Source: Oegoconia quadripuncta (taxonomy: Eukaryota; Arthropoda; Insecta; Lepidoptera; Autostichidae). Taken from it: a DNA stretch of 64,000 bases. Where the stretch lies: assembly GCA_949316235.1 (NCBI GenBank), contig OX438745.1, forward strand, positions 3,539,001-3,603,000, given 5' to 3'. Below the pieces are notes generated by a model. The model was given only the letters and a program-made list of their open reading frames with translations. It did no database searches and was not told where the DNA came from. Shown here piece after piece: positions 51,773-63,640 of this stretch. The first letter of the stretch is position 1, and each line of letters opens with the position of its first letter. A program made the position numbers and the translations under genes.

Positions 51773-54700
51773 GTAACTACATAGAATTAATAAATACATT
51801 AGTTGTACGAATTTAACTATTAATATAATTGCGACTGTATCTCAATTCAATACAATTATTTATTTGCAAAACTAAGGCCCGTATTAATAAACCAACCTCA
51901 ATATTGAGGCTGTATCAACCGAGATGCGTCTTAAGAAGTTGACGCTATCTCAAGCTCCGTGCTAATTTATAAACCAATCTTCAGGTCTACTCAGCTGAGA
52001 TCACTTCTCGATTTAATCACCGGCGAATTAATGATAGTCTTGAGTTTCGTTTATAAATACGCGCACCTCTCAAGTAAATACTGCTTGAGTGAGCACGTGC
52101 GGTTTCAGGTGTCAAGTTAGGTTTATTAATCAACACCTTTACTTGAGACCGGTCACAAGACTGTTCTCAATCTTGAGAATGGTTTATTAATACGGGCCTA
52201 AGTTGTAGTAGCCTTGCCGGTAAACCTGAGCATGAGTGATGATAGTCAACCAGCCACCCATAGCTTCTAATAAGTAGTTTTCATACAAACTAAAATCGAC
52301 CATTTTTAAATAAATATGTGATATTTTCATTAGTAAGTAATTAAAATTTTATTACCTGGGTAAGTTGTAATTGCCAATTAATGAAATAGTTTCATAAAAA
52401 AAATCGAAAAAATCGTAGTAAAATAAAATAACTACATTCACGGCAACTGGAACTTATACCGATTTTAACTATTTATTATTTTAATACGAAGATTTACAGT
52501 AATATCGTTTTTGTGGTTGATTATACAGGGTGAACTTGAATTCATGTAATTCCAAATAACTGATGACGCCATTACGACCAACTTTCCCCAAGGAACGATA
52601 TTCAGATTCAATCAAATTGAATTAAATCAAAGTAATATACATACATACATACAGACAGCGCCATCTAGTTCCACAGTAAGCAACTATATGCTTGTGTTGT
52701 GGATACCAGATGGTTGATATAATACATAAATACATGTTTTTTTTGTAAATAAATACTTATTATAAACGAAAACATCCATAACTCGGGTACACATGCCCGT
52801 ATTCATCACACAAACATTATATGCCCCTAGCGGGATTCGAACCCGCAACCTTTTGGTATAGTGGCAGAGTTGCTAACCATTACACCAGTATGCATTCATA
52901 CGTAGAACATACCATACAAAATAGATTTATTTTTATTAAATCTTTGTTTAGATAACTTGTAAGTTACTGTTACTGACTGTACTTCATTCAGGGCCTCTCA
53001 AGAGCAAGGTGTGAACTATGCTGTTTTTGTATTCATTACGGTCACACCAACTACCGTATTCCTTAACCACATGGTGTCATCAAAGAAAGTCTTGTCATCT
53101 ACGGGTACGATCTTGACGCTCATCATAATAATGGCAGTATGTAGTTGCCTACCTATACCCGCTTGTGGATTTCTTGCGCCGCTTCTTTTACCACAGATGA
53201 TTTCCCTTTCCGAAGCGGTAGTAGCTTGGACATTACTGACTGACAGATAAATACAATAAGCCCTTTTATCTCCAGTATATTATATTATTGTATCAGTTGT
53301 AATAAATGCTTGAAGTTTGAAGTATTATCTATACAGCATGATTTCATAATCTGTATCCAAATTTTGTTAAGATAATTAATAGCTAAAAAATCGACAAAAG
53401 CAGCCAAGTTTTAGTTGGACAGGACTACGACGACTATGTGTGTTCCGTATACTATTCTTAAAACGAACTCTGTGATACCAGCGCCCTCTGCTTGTGTGAG
53501 CTCAAGCAAATGTGCCTAGATCGCAAAACAAATCTTGCCAGTTTAAAGAAACACCTCATTTTCTAAGCGATACTTTTCGAGATATGCTGAGAGCCAACAA
53601 TTATAATTTTGAATAATTTGTTTAAGAATGTGTTGAAAAACATATTTGTGTGAAGTATGTATAAATTAATAATATATACCTACATTTTTAAAATAATAAG
53701 CTTTCATGATGAAATAACGATGACCTTCAATTATTTTTTAACTATCTTTCCGCCCGCGGCTTCGCCTGCGTGGAGTAACTTTTTCGGGGATATATAATTT
53801 GTTTATTAGGCGGGAACTACTGACTTTATCGAGATATAAAATATCCTATATTTTAATCCAGGCCCCGCAGTCTCGACATAGATAGCGATCGCTATACTAC
53901 CGATTTCGGTCGTTAAGTCCTAACAATGTTATTTTAATTGGAGAATTAGAGTCTTTAGTATCAAAATATCGGTTTCCATTGAAACTACGATTCAGGCTTC
54001 CAACAAAAACCGATATGATAATGAACACTATAACATTTAGAATAAGATCGTTAGGAGTTAACGACCGAAATCGGTTGCTATTTATGTCGAGACTGCGGGC
54101 CCAGGGCATGTTCTACCGATATACAGAATTTTATCCAAATATGTTCATCCGTTTCCCCGTTATCGCAACAAACAAACAAACACCCAAACTTTATCACGTG
54201 GCGTACTTACAACGAAACTTTTTGTCATATACAGGGTGTATCGAAAACGTTGGACGCATTTTTACTCGTATAAATTCTATCTATGAATGAAAATTAAATT
54301 AAACACGAAGTGAAAGGTGTGGTTAGGGTCGTCTTGTTCCAACACATTTTTTTGGAAAAAATCCATCTTGACCCGTAAAATACAAAATATGCTGGGTTTC
54401 TGTTTTGATATACTTATAGGTATTGTTTTTTTTTTCAAAAACCCTGTATCAATACGTCCAAAGTCTTCGACAAGATCATGTACATGTATCAGAATGTGGT
54501 GGCGAAAGGATTACCTATTTTCATATGTTATATATTTCATATGTTTCTATATCCAGTGCTACTAGCGGAAATGCTATGCGTGCACTACCCAAAACTGGTC
54601 GAGATGCACAACTACCCTCCAAGAAACAGTCACTCACTCAAGTTAAACAACTGGATGACCCTGAACAGGAAGGTTCTCAAGAAACTCAAACTAAACCTGT

Positions 54701-57700
54701 GTTGCAATACCATGGAACAACTCGCTAACAGCACTCCGGGTGTTATAGAGCGAGTACTTGTCATGGGTAAGGCGGAATAAATATTTTTTATAATGTACTG
54801 CCGACGTAACGACGCGGACGACCGTAACACAACCAGTCAATGAAAGCTGCCCGCGCGACGCTACGGGAATGTGAACGCAGCGAGACCGAGGCCAATCGCT
54901 CTAAGTTTGAACGATAACACCAAAAGTAACCATAACCAAAAAACGATATGTTAACGTGCTACAATATAACACAACACAATACAATACAAATACTCTTTAT
55001 TGCGCAAAATAATTTACAATAATTTTTTATGATAACAATAGAACACAATTCGGCGGTCTTATCACTAAAAGCGATCTCTTCCAGACAAGCTAGCTATGGT
55101 ACATTTGTAGGTAGACAAATAGGTAGGGTGCACGATACTACCAACTAAAAACTGATGATCGAAGGTTTCTTAGGAATACTCCTTTCATTAAACCCATAAG
55201 TTGTAGGTTACTTAATATGAAAATTTGGATGGTACAGTAGGAGCGGTACACTCTGGTATTAACTGACTGCGAGACGCTATCATCATCACAGAAGTGTTAG
55301 TAGTGCCTGATATTGGAAGTGTTACCCTTATTTTGCTCCCCACAGCGCTAACGTATTTTTTTTACACTTATGGCTTTAATAAAATGTACTCAATTTATAC
55401 TTGCCTAAAGATCAAAAGCTTTTTTCCTGACATATAATTTCCTGTATAATTCTGATTCAGGAATTAAATGTTCAATCATCTCCATGATTGGAGTAGGTAG
55501 ATCGATTTTCCTTTCAATTTAAATTCAGCTATTGCTATCATTTACTATGACGTACGTACATCAGAGTTGTTGAAAATCTTTATGCGAATTACGTTCTTTT
55601 TAAATTGATACAATGAGAGAAAATTTAGCATTGGCATTGTGTAGTCCAAATTGGTAGTCTAATGCTAAATTTTTACTTTTTTCCTCAGATTTAAAAACAT
55701 GTATCCCATGTAGACCCTAGATAGAGGGATCCGAACCCTAAACGTTCATTTTGAAGACAGTGTCACTCCACTCGATTATTCGGCCGTCAAATTGCAAGAG
55801 ATATACCCCATCAGGTTTAAATAGGTCTATACCCAGCAGCAGTTTAACACTGCTTTCCCCATCAGTATGGCCATTGGCCATGTAATACCCAGAAGAAAAT
55901 TAGCGCTAATTAATCAGTCTCTCCGTGAGCATAACGTCATTAGTTACGAATAAAGATATTTCGGGGGAGGTCTCAGTTGGATTTAGACTCGCTGTAGGTC
56001 TGCATTCTCTCCATATTTAAGGACCAGTTATTGCTCATGAAGTATATAAATTGCAAGGGCAATGCGAACTAAACTTGCCGGCAAAGAAGTCATTGCCTCA
56101 AGTTTGATAACGACCAGCAATATCAATAGTTATTTCCTTGAATATGGACAGAATTTAGAACAACAGCAGTTGAAATCCTTTTCCTTATATAGGTGCTACT
56201 TATTATGGCAGACCTTTTCCCCACCGGGTGGTAAATTTTTTTCCATTACCAGGAGGGAGGTTGGCTTTAAGCCTTGTAGATAATCAAGTTTGATAACCGG
56301 TATACTACTAGGAAAAATAATTCCTTCTAGTTAACTCGGTTATCAAACGGAATTATATATTACTCCTTCATTTCTGCCGCCAAACATTAATGCCTGTATT
56401 CTTTGTGAAGGACAATTTGATAGAAAATCAGTTATACCTATATTTATAGTAGAAACTGTCTTCATGAGATTTTAGGTCACAAACACAGTTCATAACCATT
56501 AGACTAGGGTGGCTTTGGTATTGTTAACAGTTCGTGACAAAATCCGTCGAGACGATGAACTGAATAAGACCACAAAGGACGCTGAGCAGAACGTGTCCAG
56601 CGGTGGGAGTTACTACGAGGCCTGCGGTGGAGATGACGGTTAGCGTTTCCAAGAATTTAGTTACAATAATATAAGGAATTTCATGAATCCAAGTACATTT
56701 AGTATGTGCTGACTCTTTTTACTCAGATCATTATCATTTCAGTTTGTCTCTAATCCATTACTGATGCCTACATCAAATCCAGTAGCTACCAGGGCTTCTT
56801 CAGGTTTCCCGTTCATCATTCATCGTCACTGAAGAAATTTCAATCCTATATCCGTTCGACTAACGATATGACTTAGAGCTAAGCTAATTCGAATTTTTTC
56901 TTGTCCAGAAACACTTAGCATAGCCCTTATCATAACTCACTGTTTGAATTAGGATTAATGAGGATTCCTCTTCTACTTCATACGAAAGTTCCCCATTTAA
57001 GCATTTATGCTCTCATGTTTCTAAAAAATATTGTTGCATTGTTGTGTTCCGGTTGTCAGAGAAAAGATAGCCAGTCCCCCAAATGTGTTGGGAGTTTCCG
57101 GGCCAGTACGCTTCCACCTTCGACCCCATCTTCACTGAACATCAGGTGTGATTGAGGTCAAGTATCAACCCGTTGTGCATAAAAAAAAATATATATTTTA
57201 AATCAATCCCTTCAAAGAAATAATTATTGTGTAGAGCTAATAATGGCATACTCATATTATATATAGCGGGGAAGATTTTGACCCCACAAATTTATCAAGA
57301 AAGAGAAGGTACCAACTAAATTTTTAAATGCATTAAGTATGATGGGGATGAAGCGGTAACCTATATTACGCATAAATATATGAAAACTTCATCTTTTATG
57401 ATATCCTGATTTCTTGCCTCATAAATTCTTCATCCGCACTCTTATTTCTCCATTATCACATCCTCGTCAACCCTAATTATAGCTTGTGCGTTATTTACTT
57501 CGATGTCATTACAAATGCGGCTGGATAGTTCTGCTAGCGGATAGCCTGCTCGTGAGTTTCATAAGAAAGAAGATTCTTTTACCTGGTGATAGGACTGACC
57601 CGGTGGGTGCCACACTCTGACCTGGTTCATCTCTTAAGCATCACTATCCATGTGTTTGAGATGTTCCTGATGTGTAGTCCTTAGTCAACTTTCGATCAAG

Positions 57701-59825
57701 GCGGACCTGATAATGTTAGATGGTGGTAATGTTAGTCCCTAAATCTATTACTATTTTGAATGACTTTACCAATATTTGCCTATTTACACCATAAGGTGAC
57801 ATTGATTCCTTTATGTTCGAGAGTTTCGAATTTTATTTGAGAAATTATATCTAAGTATCCAGCAGATGAACTGCTTGTTCGTTTAGCGAACCTTTTCATA
57901 AGTAAACGTAATTTTCACTAAAAACAAATTGAAGCGAGACGCCTGAAAGCCATGAAGCTGGTTTACATGTTGTAATGCTTACTTTCAGAGGCCATATTGG
58001 TGGTGCCACTGAAGACTAGAGTTAACGGCGTACTGGAAACCATACAGCAGAAGGTGGTTTGCCATGACTCGTACCTCGCAATCAAAGAGGAGCTCAAGGA
58101 TGCTAAGGACACTAGCGATTTGCTCAAGCGGAAGGTAGGGTTATATTCAATGATCCTCTAATTATGATCCAGATTATTGTTGAAACAGTGTGTGATTTGG
58201 TTGCCTATGACTTTATCTTGACATCTTATTATCTCCGTTCATATCATGTCCACCACAATATACAGTGTGGAAATATAAGTCGGGCCCTGGAGGGGAACTA
58301 CCTTAAATCCTTAAGCTGGCTCATTATAGTTAAAGAAGACATTCCTTTATTTTCAAAAAGAAACAAATCTGCATTCAAAGATTTTCTAAAACTCGCTTGC
58401 CTCGCCCGGGACTTGAACCAACTAAAATTAAAAAAACAAACACTCCCTATTTTATTATACTAATCGATAGTATTATTATTCAGGATAAAATTTCTCTAAC
58501 AAACATTTGGTCTTACTCTGGAAAGTGAACATTTAGTACTTACTGTTCACTTTCAACAAGTAAAAGACACGTAACAGTTCTCATATCTCTCCAACATTCA
58601 AAGACTTCGTATGAAGTACACGCTTGCTGATTTATCAGAAAATGTTATTAAGGGCATAGACCACAACACTTTGCTGAATGCTACAAGAAATGAATTTCAA
58701 CGCGACTAATTAATGTGTAGCCAGAACGAAGGGGCTCATTAAATAATTTAAGTGTAACAAATTGATAGTAAAATAAAGTTAATATTAGATTTAACGATCA
58801 TTTTTATTTTTATTACCAAATGTTTGTTAGAGAAATTTTATCCTGAATTACACTATCGATTAGCATAATAAAATAGGGAGTGTTTGTTTTTTTTTTTAAT
58901 TTTAGTTGGTTCGAGTCCCGGGCGTGGCAAGCGAGTTTTAGAAAATTTTTAAATGCAGTTTTCTTTCTTTTTAAAAATAAAGGAATGTCTTCTTTAAGTA
59001 AAATGAGCCAGCTTAAGGATTTAAGGTAGTTTCCCTCCAGGGCCCTACTTATCTTTCCACACTGTATAATGTGATTATTCTCGACAGGTGGACCATTTAG
59101 ACAGCTTGCTAAAGCTGAAAGACGAAAGAATAGATGATCTTCAGAAGCAACTTGAAAGGAAGCAATTAAGACGCAAGGAAGCCGAACCAGTTCCAAACGA
59201 CTTGGAGTTACCTTTAGATGCCTCAATTCCTCCAACACCACACGTTGCTGACATTTTACCCATGAACCTTCTTTCTAAGAGCCAATCTCTCAAAAATATG
59301 GAATCCAGTAGCAAATTAACTAAACCAGAAGAATCAAAAATACCCAAACCAGAAGAATCTAAAATTGTTAAACCAGAAGAATCAAAAATACCCAGACCAG
59401 AAGAATCCAAAATACCTAAACCTGAACAATCTAAGGCAATTAAACCAGAAGAATTTAAAATAGCTAAACTAGAAGAATTTAAAATACCTGAATTCAAACC
59501 AAAAAAATCAGAAGAAAGTAAAATACCTTTACCAAAGTCTGAAGCAACAAGTTGTAAAGCAACACCGAAAGTAAGCGTCACCGAGATTTCAATAACTGCG
59601 AATAAATCAGAAGAAGCAACCAACGAAATCGATAGAATCAAATCAGATGTTTTCAAAGAGGCAGAAGTAACTGAAGATAAGAATCCAGATGGCTTCCAAG
59701 ATACAGAGGAGTTTAAAGACAGTGAGCAAGATGGAGTAGTGACAATTGAAGAGACGATACAGAATGAGATTAGAGATTTAACTAAACCTACAGATAATAC
59801 TTCAAACGTGACTTATCTCAATTAG
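51646..59825 (+). CDS. Spef1: SPEF1/CLAMP homologue (sperm flagellar protein 1), five exons
   Basis: Host gene; exons 51646-51772, 54557-54766, 56531-56638, 57989-58134 and 59088-59825, all with GT/AG ends and matching phases (1, 1, 1, 0), giving 442 aa. The N-terminal calponin-homology-type (CLAMP) domain spans exons 1-2: FKLSRPTKKINRDFSD, then LLAEMLCVHYPKLVEMHNY, NWMTLNRKVLKKL and GVIERVLVM. A coiled coil (VDHLDSLLKLKDERIDDLQK) follows, as in SPEF1. Family members bind and bundle microtubules in cilia and sperm flagella; the role here is inferred from that. Oddity: vertebrate SPEF1 is about 240 aa, while this one has a ~220-aa tail with tandem KPEESKIP-type repeats. Introns are full of repeats. 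Confidence 0.9.
51876..52198. mobile_element. Harbinger-like MITE in SPEF1-like intron 1
   Basis: 323 bp with GGCCCGTATTAATAAACC ends and TAA on both sides (51873-51875, 52199-52201). Confidence 0.75.
52650..52890 (-). repeat. tRNA-derived SINE, AACAGGTCGTC family
   Basis: Minus-strand copy: CAGCGCCATCTAGTTCCAC at the tail and GCGGGATTCGAACCCGCAAC in the head. Intron 1. Confidence 0.65.
53160..53330 (+). repeat. LINE 3' UTR fragment
   Basis: Matches the 3' part of 13535-13960 (CTTGCGCCGCTTCTTTTAC; GAAGCGGTAGTAGCTTGGAC). Intron 1. Confidence 0.55.
53740..54240. repeat. CGCGGCTTCGCC repeat, interrupted by a palindromic MITE
   Basis: Relative of 11676-11942. The left part ends near 53860 and the right part resumes at 54104 (ATACAGAATTTTATCCAAAT). 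Intron 1. Confidence 0.5.
53861..54101. mobile_element. Palindromic MITE (241 bp)
   Basis: Arms of about 75 bp: GGCCCCGCAGTCTCGACATA and TATGTCGAGACTGCGGGCC at the tips, with ACCGATTTCGGTCGTTAA and its complement further in. Inserted in the repeat above. Confidence 0.7.
54557..54766 (+). CDS. Spef1: SPEF1-like exon 2
   Basis: Acceptor CTATATCCAG|TG, donor ATGG|GTAAGG. Encodes the core of the CLAMP domain, with KLVEMHNY and NRKVLKKL. Confidence 0.9.
54958..55135 (-). repeat. LINE 3' end
   Basis: Same as the insert at 20234: ATACAATACAAATACTCTTT and CACTAAAAGCGATCTCTTCC. SPEF1-like intron 2. Confidence 0.6.
55136..56530 (+). other. SPEF1-like intron 2, rest
   Basis: No further feature recognised. 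A weak inverted repeat lies near 55600-55690 (AATTTAGCATTGGCATTG region) and another near 56275-56350 (CAAGTTTGATAACC / GGTTATCAAACGG). Confidence 0.35.
56531..56638 (+). CDS. Spef1: SPEF1-like exon 3
   Basis: Acceptor ATTGTTAACAG|TT, donor GATGACG|GTTAGC. Encodes a polar linker (RDKIRRDDELNKTTKDAEQ). Confidence 0.82.
57035..57190 (+). repeat. SINE (commonest family), tail part, in intron 3
   Basis: From TTGTTGTGTTCCGGTTGTCA to the A-run at 57181. The rest of intron 3 (57191-57988) shows nothing recognisable. Confidence 0.65.
57989..58134 (+). CDS. Spef1: SPEF1-like exon 4
   Basis: Acceptor CTTACTTTCAG|AG, donor CGGAAG|GTAGGG. Encodes AILVVPLKTRV through the first part of the coiled coil. 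Confidence 0.87.
58259..59067. repeat. Long inverted repeat in SPEF1-like intron 4
   Basis: Arms 58259-58510 and 58816-59067 (about 252 bp each) with a 305-bp spacer. Each arm carries a tRNA-like B-box stretch (GGTTCGAGTCCCGGGC on the right), so they may be two inverted SINE copies. The right arm ends 20 bases before exon 5. Frames at 58164 and 58813 are shadows of this repeat. Confidence 0.75.
59088..59825 (+). CDS. Spef1: SPEF1-like exon 5 (coiled coil and repeat tail)
   Basis: Acceptor TCGACAG|GTG. Codes for VDHLDSLLKLKDERI, then about seven imperfect copies of KPEESKIP (about 59323-59480), a Ser/Glu-rich end and TAG at 59823. AATAAA follows at about 59953. Confidence 0.9.
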   Translation: MDHLDSLLKLKDERIDDLQKQLERKQLRRKEAEPVPNDLELPLDASIPPTPHVADILPMNLLSKSQSLKNMESSSKLTKPEESKIPKPEESKIVKPEESKIPRPEESKIPKPEQSKAIKPEEFKIAKLEEFKIPEFKPKKSEESKIPLPKSEATSCKATPKVSVTEISITANKSEEATNEIDRIKSDVFKEAEVTEDKNPDGFQDTEEFKDSEQDGVVTIEETIQNEIRDLTKPTDNTSNVTYLN

Positions 59826-60348
59826 AAAGTAATTATCTACTTACGATTATGTAATGTGGAGGAGATTGCTGTGGCGGGCGTTTTAGATAACATTTACCGT
59901 GATTATTTAGCTATCGTGTTCAACAGAAAGTAAAACTGCGTTATATTATATATAATAAATAAACATGTTTAAGGTTTGTACAGTCACCAGCACGATGACC
60001 GTAGCACTGAAGGCTGGCCTGGAGATGTGAACGCCGCGAGACCCGCTTATACTCGTACTAGAAATGTTACGGTGGTCGTGCGGCCGCGTTTACATGCGCA
60101 ATTGATATGGAATTAAATCTTACACCACTGGAATTGTTTGTATTGTATACTGAGTGAGATGTGTCCGTTTTGGAGTGTTTATAAAATTTTCTAGTCTATA
60201 CAGCATTGATTGTAATCTAGGATTAAAAGTCGCTATATTTTCAATATTTTTATTAGCCTTTAGTCGATGTTATTGTTGATTTAGAATAAAGATGTACAAA
60301 AAAAGTTTCATGTTTGCATTAGGCACTACCTTGATGACAATCTGCCGA
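59826..60348. other. Convergent intergenic gap
   Basis: Contains AATAAA for the SPEF1-like gene (about 59953-59962) and TTTATT (minus-strand AATAAA) at about 60247 for the opposing gene. Confidence 0.45.
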
Positions 60349-60478
60349 TTAGCATTGGGTGTTGGCTTGGAATAGGTCCAACATGCTGGGGTGCTTCTTC
60401 AATATGGCTTTGATTTCCTGCAGTCTGACTGTTGCGAAATCTTGAATATTAAGTTTAGCTTCGTTCTGAGATCTAGAC
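60349..60478 (-). CDS. Terminal exon of an unidentified host gene
   Basis: Minus strand: acceptor CTACATTGCAG|G, then an open frame of 42 codons (LNIQDFATVRLQEIKAIL, HPSMLDLFQANTQC) to TAA. The amphipathic, helix-like composition and good acceptor support a real exon. Further exons would lie beyond 60.5 kb; none could be identified between the repeats there. No family recognised. Confidence 0.45.
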
Positions 60479-60704
60479 CTGCAATGTAGAAATACAAATC
60501 AAATACATACCGGAATAAACGATGAGTGAGTAAAACTAAATAGAGGGCGCTTCGAGCGACTGTAGGTACGAGTATAAGCAGCATTTGCCAAACTTATGCA
60601 TCCTCTATCGCATATTTGATGGGGAGAGTTCTGAAGAATTTAACCGTTGCTCAATTTAACCGTTACACTTCTCGCCGAAAATTAAAATTCCATCCACATC
60701 ACCT

Positions 60705-60965
60705 GGATGAGTGGAAGTCTGCCACTGTACGTTTCTCAAGAAACTTCCTACCACGTACGACCACCATGGGGAAAACGGACTTCCTGCAGCGGTATTCCCG
60801 AACGAGTACGACATTGGAACCTTCATGAAACGAGCTTACACCTTCCTCAAAGGCCGGCAACGCATCTGTGACCCTTTTGGTGTTGTGTCCATGGGCGGTG
60901 ATGATTGCTTTCCATCAGGTGACCCGTACGCTCGATTGCCGCCCTATCATATAAAAAAAAAAACT
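60705..60965 (+). repeat. LINE 3' end (ORF2 C-terminus)
   Basis: Plus-strand pieces [15 protein letters not shown] (one frameshift away) and [13 protein letters not shown] are typical LINE ORF2 ends; A-run at 60953. Inverted relative of 31340-31600. Confidence 0.7.
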
Positions 60966-61089
60966 TCGCTCGACGTCGCCCGACATGTCACAGGCTGATG
61001 TGAACGGAGATAATACATCGGGCGATGTGGTGCGATGTCTCCGGGGACACAAATGGACGCATTATAATCAAGAATAACTTTATTAATTA

Positions 61090-61270
61090 TTCTTGATTAT
61101 AAATTCATCAAACAGACTGTACACATCAACTCCTGCCGGGCTAGAATGACCCCATAGTCTCCCTACAATGACCCGATATAGAAGTTTTGCATCTCTTTTA
61201 CTATAAAGGGCGGACGAGACCGCAGGTTTCGATCTCGTGTCTTTGTACAGAAACTGCAGGACTTTTACCA
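61090..61270 (-). repeat. LINE fragment
   Basis: The minus strand encodes LLYRVIVGRLWGHSSPAGVD and VYSLFDEFII, a retroelement-like pattern; no longer coding beyond this stretch. Confidence 0.4.
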
Positions 61271-61344
61271 CTGACAGGATTCAAACCTGCAAAACCGTTG
61301 CTTATGAAGGCGGGGTCATTCATAAATAAGAATAAAAAGCAACT

Positions 61345-61835
61345 AGCCTTGTATTATGGATACCTACCACATAGTTGATATACTATACAAATACCCAAAC
61401 CAGAAGAAATGAAAAACATCCGTACTCGGGTACACATGTCCGTATTCATCATACAAACATATATGCCCCTAGCGAGATTTGAACCCGCGACCTTTTGGTA
61501 TAGTAGTTAGCGTAACTAGCCACTTCACTAAACAGGTCGTTATACCCAAACCCACTTGAACACGCATTGACAACTATCGAAGTTGTTGGTCGAAGTTTAA
61601 CATGATACTCTATGAGCATGATACTCATATCAGAATGATAAATTTTGACCGCTTCCGTGGCTCAAAGTAATATGAAAGACATACAAAACTCGAAGGGTAC
61701 ACGTGTCTGTATTCATCATACAAACATGTGCCCATAGCGGGATGCGAACCCGTGACCTTTTGGTATAGCAGTCAGAATTTCTAACCACTACCACAGATTA
61801 CTAATAAGTAACCCACTACACCAAACAGGTCGTAT
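61345..61835 (-). repeat. Two tRNA-derived SINE copies, AACAGGTCGTC family
   Basis: 61345-61545 and 61672-61835, both minus strand, heads with ACCAAACAGGTCGT or a variant. Between them is a short SINE-like scrap (GACCGCTTCCGTGGCTCAA, about 61648). Confidence 0.65.
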
Positions 61836-62214
61836 GTTTGTAGTTCAAAGAAAGCCTAAGTATATGGATCCTTTTGTCATACAAAGTTCCACAAAATGTC
61901 CCTTTATACCATTCTTGTAATGCTTTTCGCGATGTCATGGAAGGTAAGATACCAGGGCAACTCACATAGTACTACTACTGCTAAGTTGTCCAATGACCTT
62001 GAACCTGTCAAAGTCTATTTCACTGTCGTACAAACACTCCTTGGTGATCTGGTCTATCTTCTGCTTTATCGGGATAAGATCTGCCACTGTCATAAGAAAG
62101 AGATAAGGGTTACTTCTAAAATTTAAAAGAGATTGCTACCAGTCAGTGTTGGGATTGAGGCAAATGCTACGTCCCCGTTGCTGGGCAACAGCCTATCACT
62201 AGGAGAGAAAAAAA

Positions 62215-62460
62215 TTGTCTTTAAATAAATTTAAAGCAACCATTAAACGGAAACTATGTGCCAAAGGCTATTATAAAATTTCTGACTATCTGGATGATAA
62301 GAATGCGTGGACATGCACCGCTCGGCATTATCCAGTATATTTTATTCTTATTTTTCTTTGTCGAATCATAAATTTTACAATTAGGTATTTCAAATTGTAT
62401 TTGTATTGACTTTGACTTATTTAAAAAGAGCAACCCCGGAATTTCTTGCTCGTTCTTCTC
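62215..62460 (+). repeat. LINE ORF2 C-terminal fragment
   Basis: Encodes FKATIKRKLCAKGYYKIS and DYLDDKNAW; same family as 13535-13960. Confidence 0.65.
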
Positions 62461-62469
62461 TGGGGAGAC

Positions 62470-63195
62470 TGCCTAGTGAATGAGCGATAACTGTATGTCA
62501 TGACGATTTCAAATGTTATTCTTATAACTTACGAAATAAAAGCATTATGATTTTGATTTTATGGGCATGGGCATTTACGACGCGGTCGAGCCGGTTGGTG
62601 AATTTGTGTCAGATGGGATACTGCGCTTACGGTTGAATCGGGTTTCAGGAATAGCAAGCTGTAGCTGAAGGGATGCAACCTTCCAGTTCCATCATAATCA
62701 TCATTGCATTTTCATCTGACATAGATATGCATGCAAAATTGAAGCTCAATTGCATACCAGTAATCGTAGCATGACAGGCGTGATAAACGTTTGTCTCGTG
62801 AATAAAATAGTGGCGAAATATTATAAAAAAAAAATATATATATACGTGCTCATGCGTCCTCCGACTCCGGCCAAAATATTTGAGATATTTCGTCTTGTTT
62901 TGGATATATTTTTTTATTTATTTATTTGAGAGACAAACAGTTGCTTACATAATTTACATAAGTAGCTCATGTACTCTTAAAATATTACATTAAGTGTTAA
63001 CCTATAGTCTCCTACATTACATAATTAAGGTGCATTAGGTAAATTACATAACATAAAATCAAATCAAATGTCAAAATCTTCAGAGATTTCGACATTTGTT
63101 TTGATTTTATGTTATCATAATTATCATAACGATCAGTCGTTAGAACTGAGTTCGGAAACTATGACATTTCTTTAGAAACACATGTTTTGAATTTC
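62470..63195. other. Intergenic; short inverted repeat
   Basis: ACATAAAATCAAATCAAATGTC (from 63051) and GACATTTGTTTTGATTTTATGT (to about 63113) form an inverted repeat of about 21 bp. Otherwise AT-rich. Confidence 0.4.
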
Positions 63196-63197
63196 AA

Positions 63198-63525
63198 CCG
63201 CCTCCGTGGCTCAATGTAAACAAGATTGGGTTTACGATTCGGAGGTCGCGGGTTCGATCCCCAGCGAGGTACATGTTTAAATATTCGGTTTGGTTGGTGG
63301 TAGGGCATTTTAAATGTCCGCTTGGCTAGCTACCACCATCTTATCTAAATCTGCCGCCAAGCAGCAATGTTAATAGCATTGTTGTGTTCCGGTTGTCAGC
63401 AATAAGGTAGCCAGTCCCCCAAATGTGTTGGGTTTCCGGGTCAGTACGCTTCCACCTTCGACCTCATCTTCACTTAACATCAGGTGTGATTGAGGTCAAG
63501 TAACAACCCGTTGTGCATAAAAAAA
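63198..63525 (+). repeat. SINE (commonest family), full-length
   Basis: From CCGCCTCCGTGGCTCAATG to TGTGCATAAAAAAA, A- and B-boxes present. Confidence 0.8.
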
Positions 63526-63539
63526 AGCCAAAGAAAAAG

Positions 63540-63640
63540 TAAATATATCAATATTGTTTATCCGTTATCTAGTATCCATAGCACAAGCTTTGCTTAGTTT
63601 GGGACTGGATGATTGGTGTAAGTGTCCGAAATATTATATA
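63540..63640 (+). repeat. tRNA-derived SINE tail, ACCAATCATCTAGTCCC family
   Basis: Plus-strand tail only (CAAGCTTTGCTTAGTTTGGG). 63641-64000 shows only the repeat at 63805-63925 shared with 29518-29650. Confidence 0.6.

Noticed and set aside
58164..58463. 99-codon plus-strand frame in SPEF1-like intron 4
   Set aside because: Lies in one arm of the intronic inverted repeat; the other arm gives the matching frame at 58813-59241.
59141..59656. 171-codon minus-strand frame
   Set aside because: Mirror of the KPEESKIP repeat coding region in SPEF1-like exon 5.
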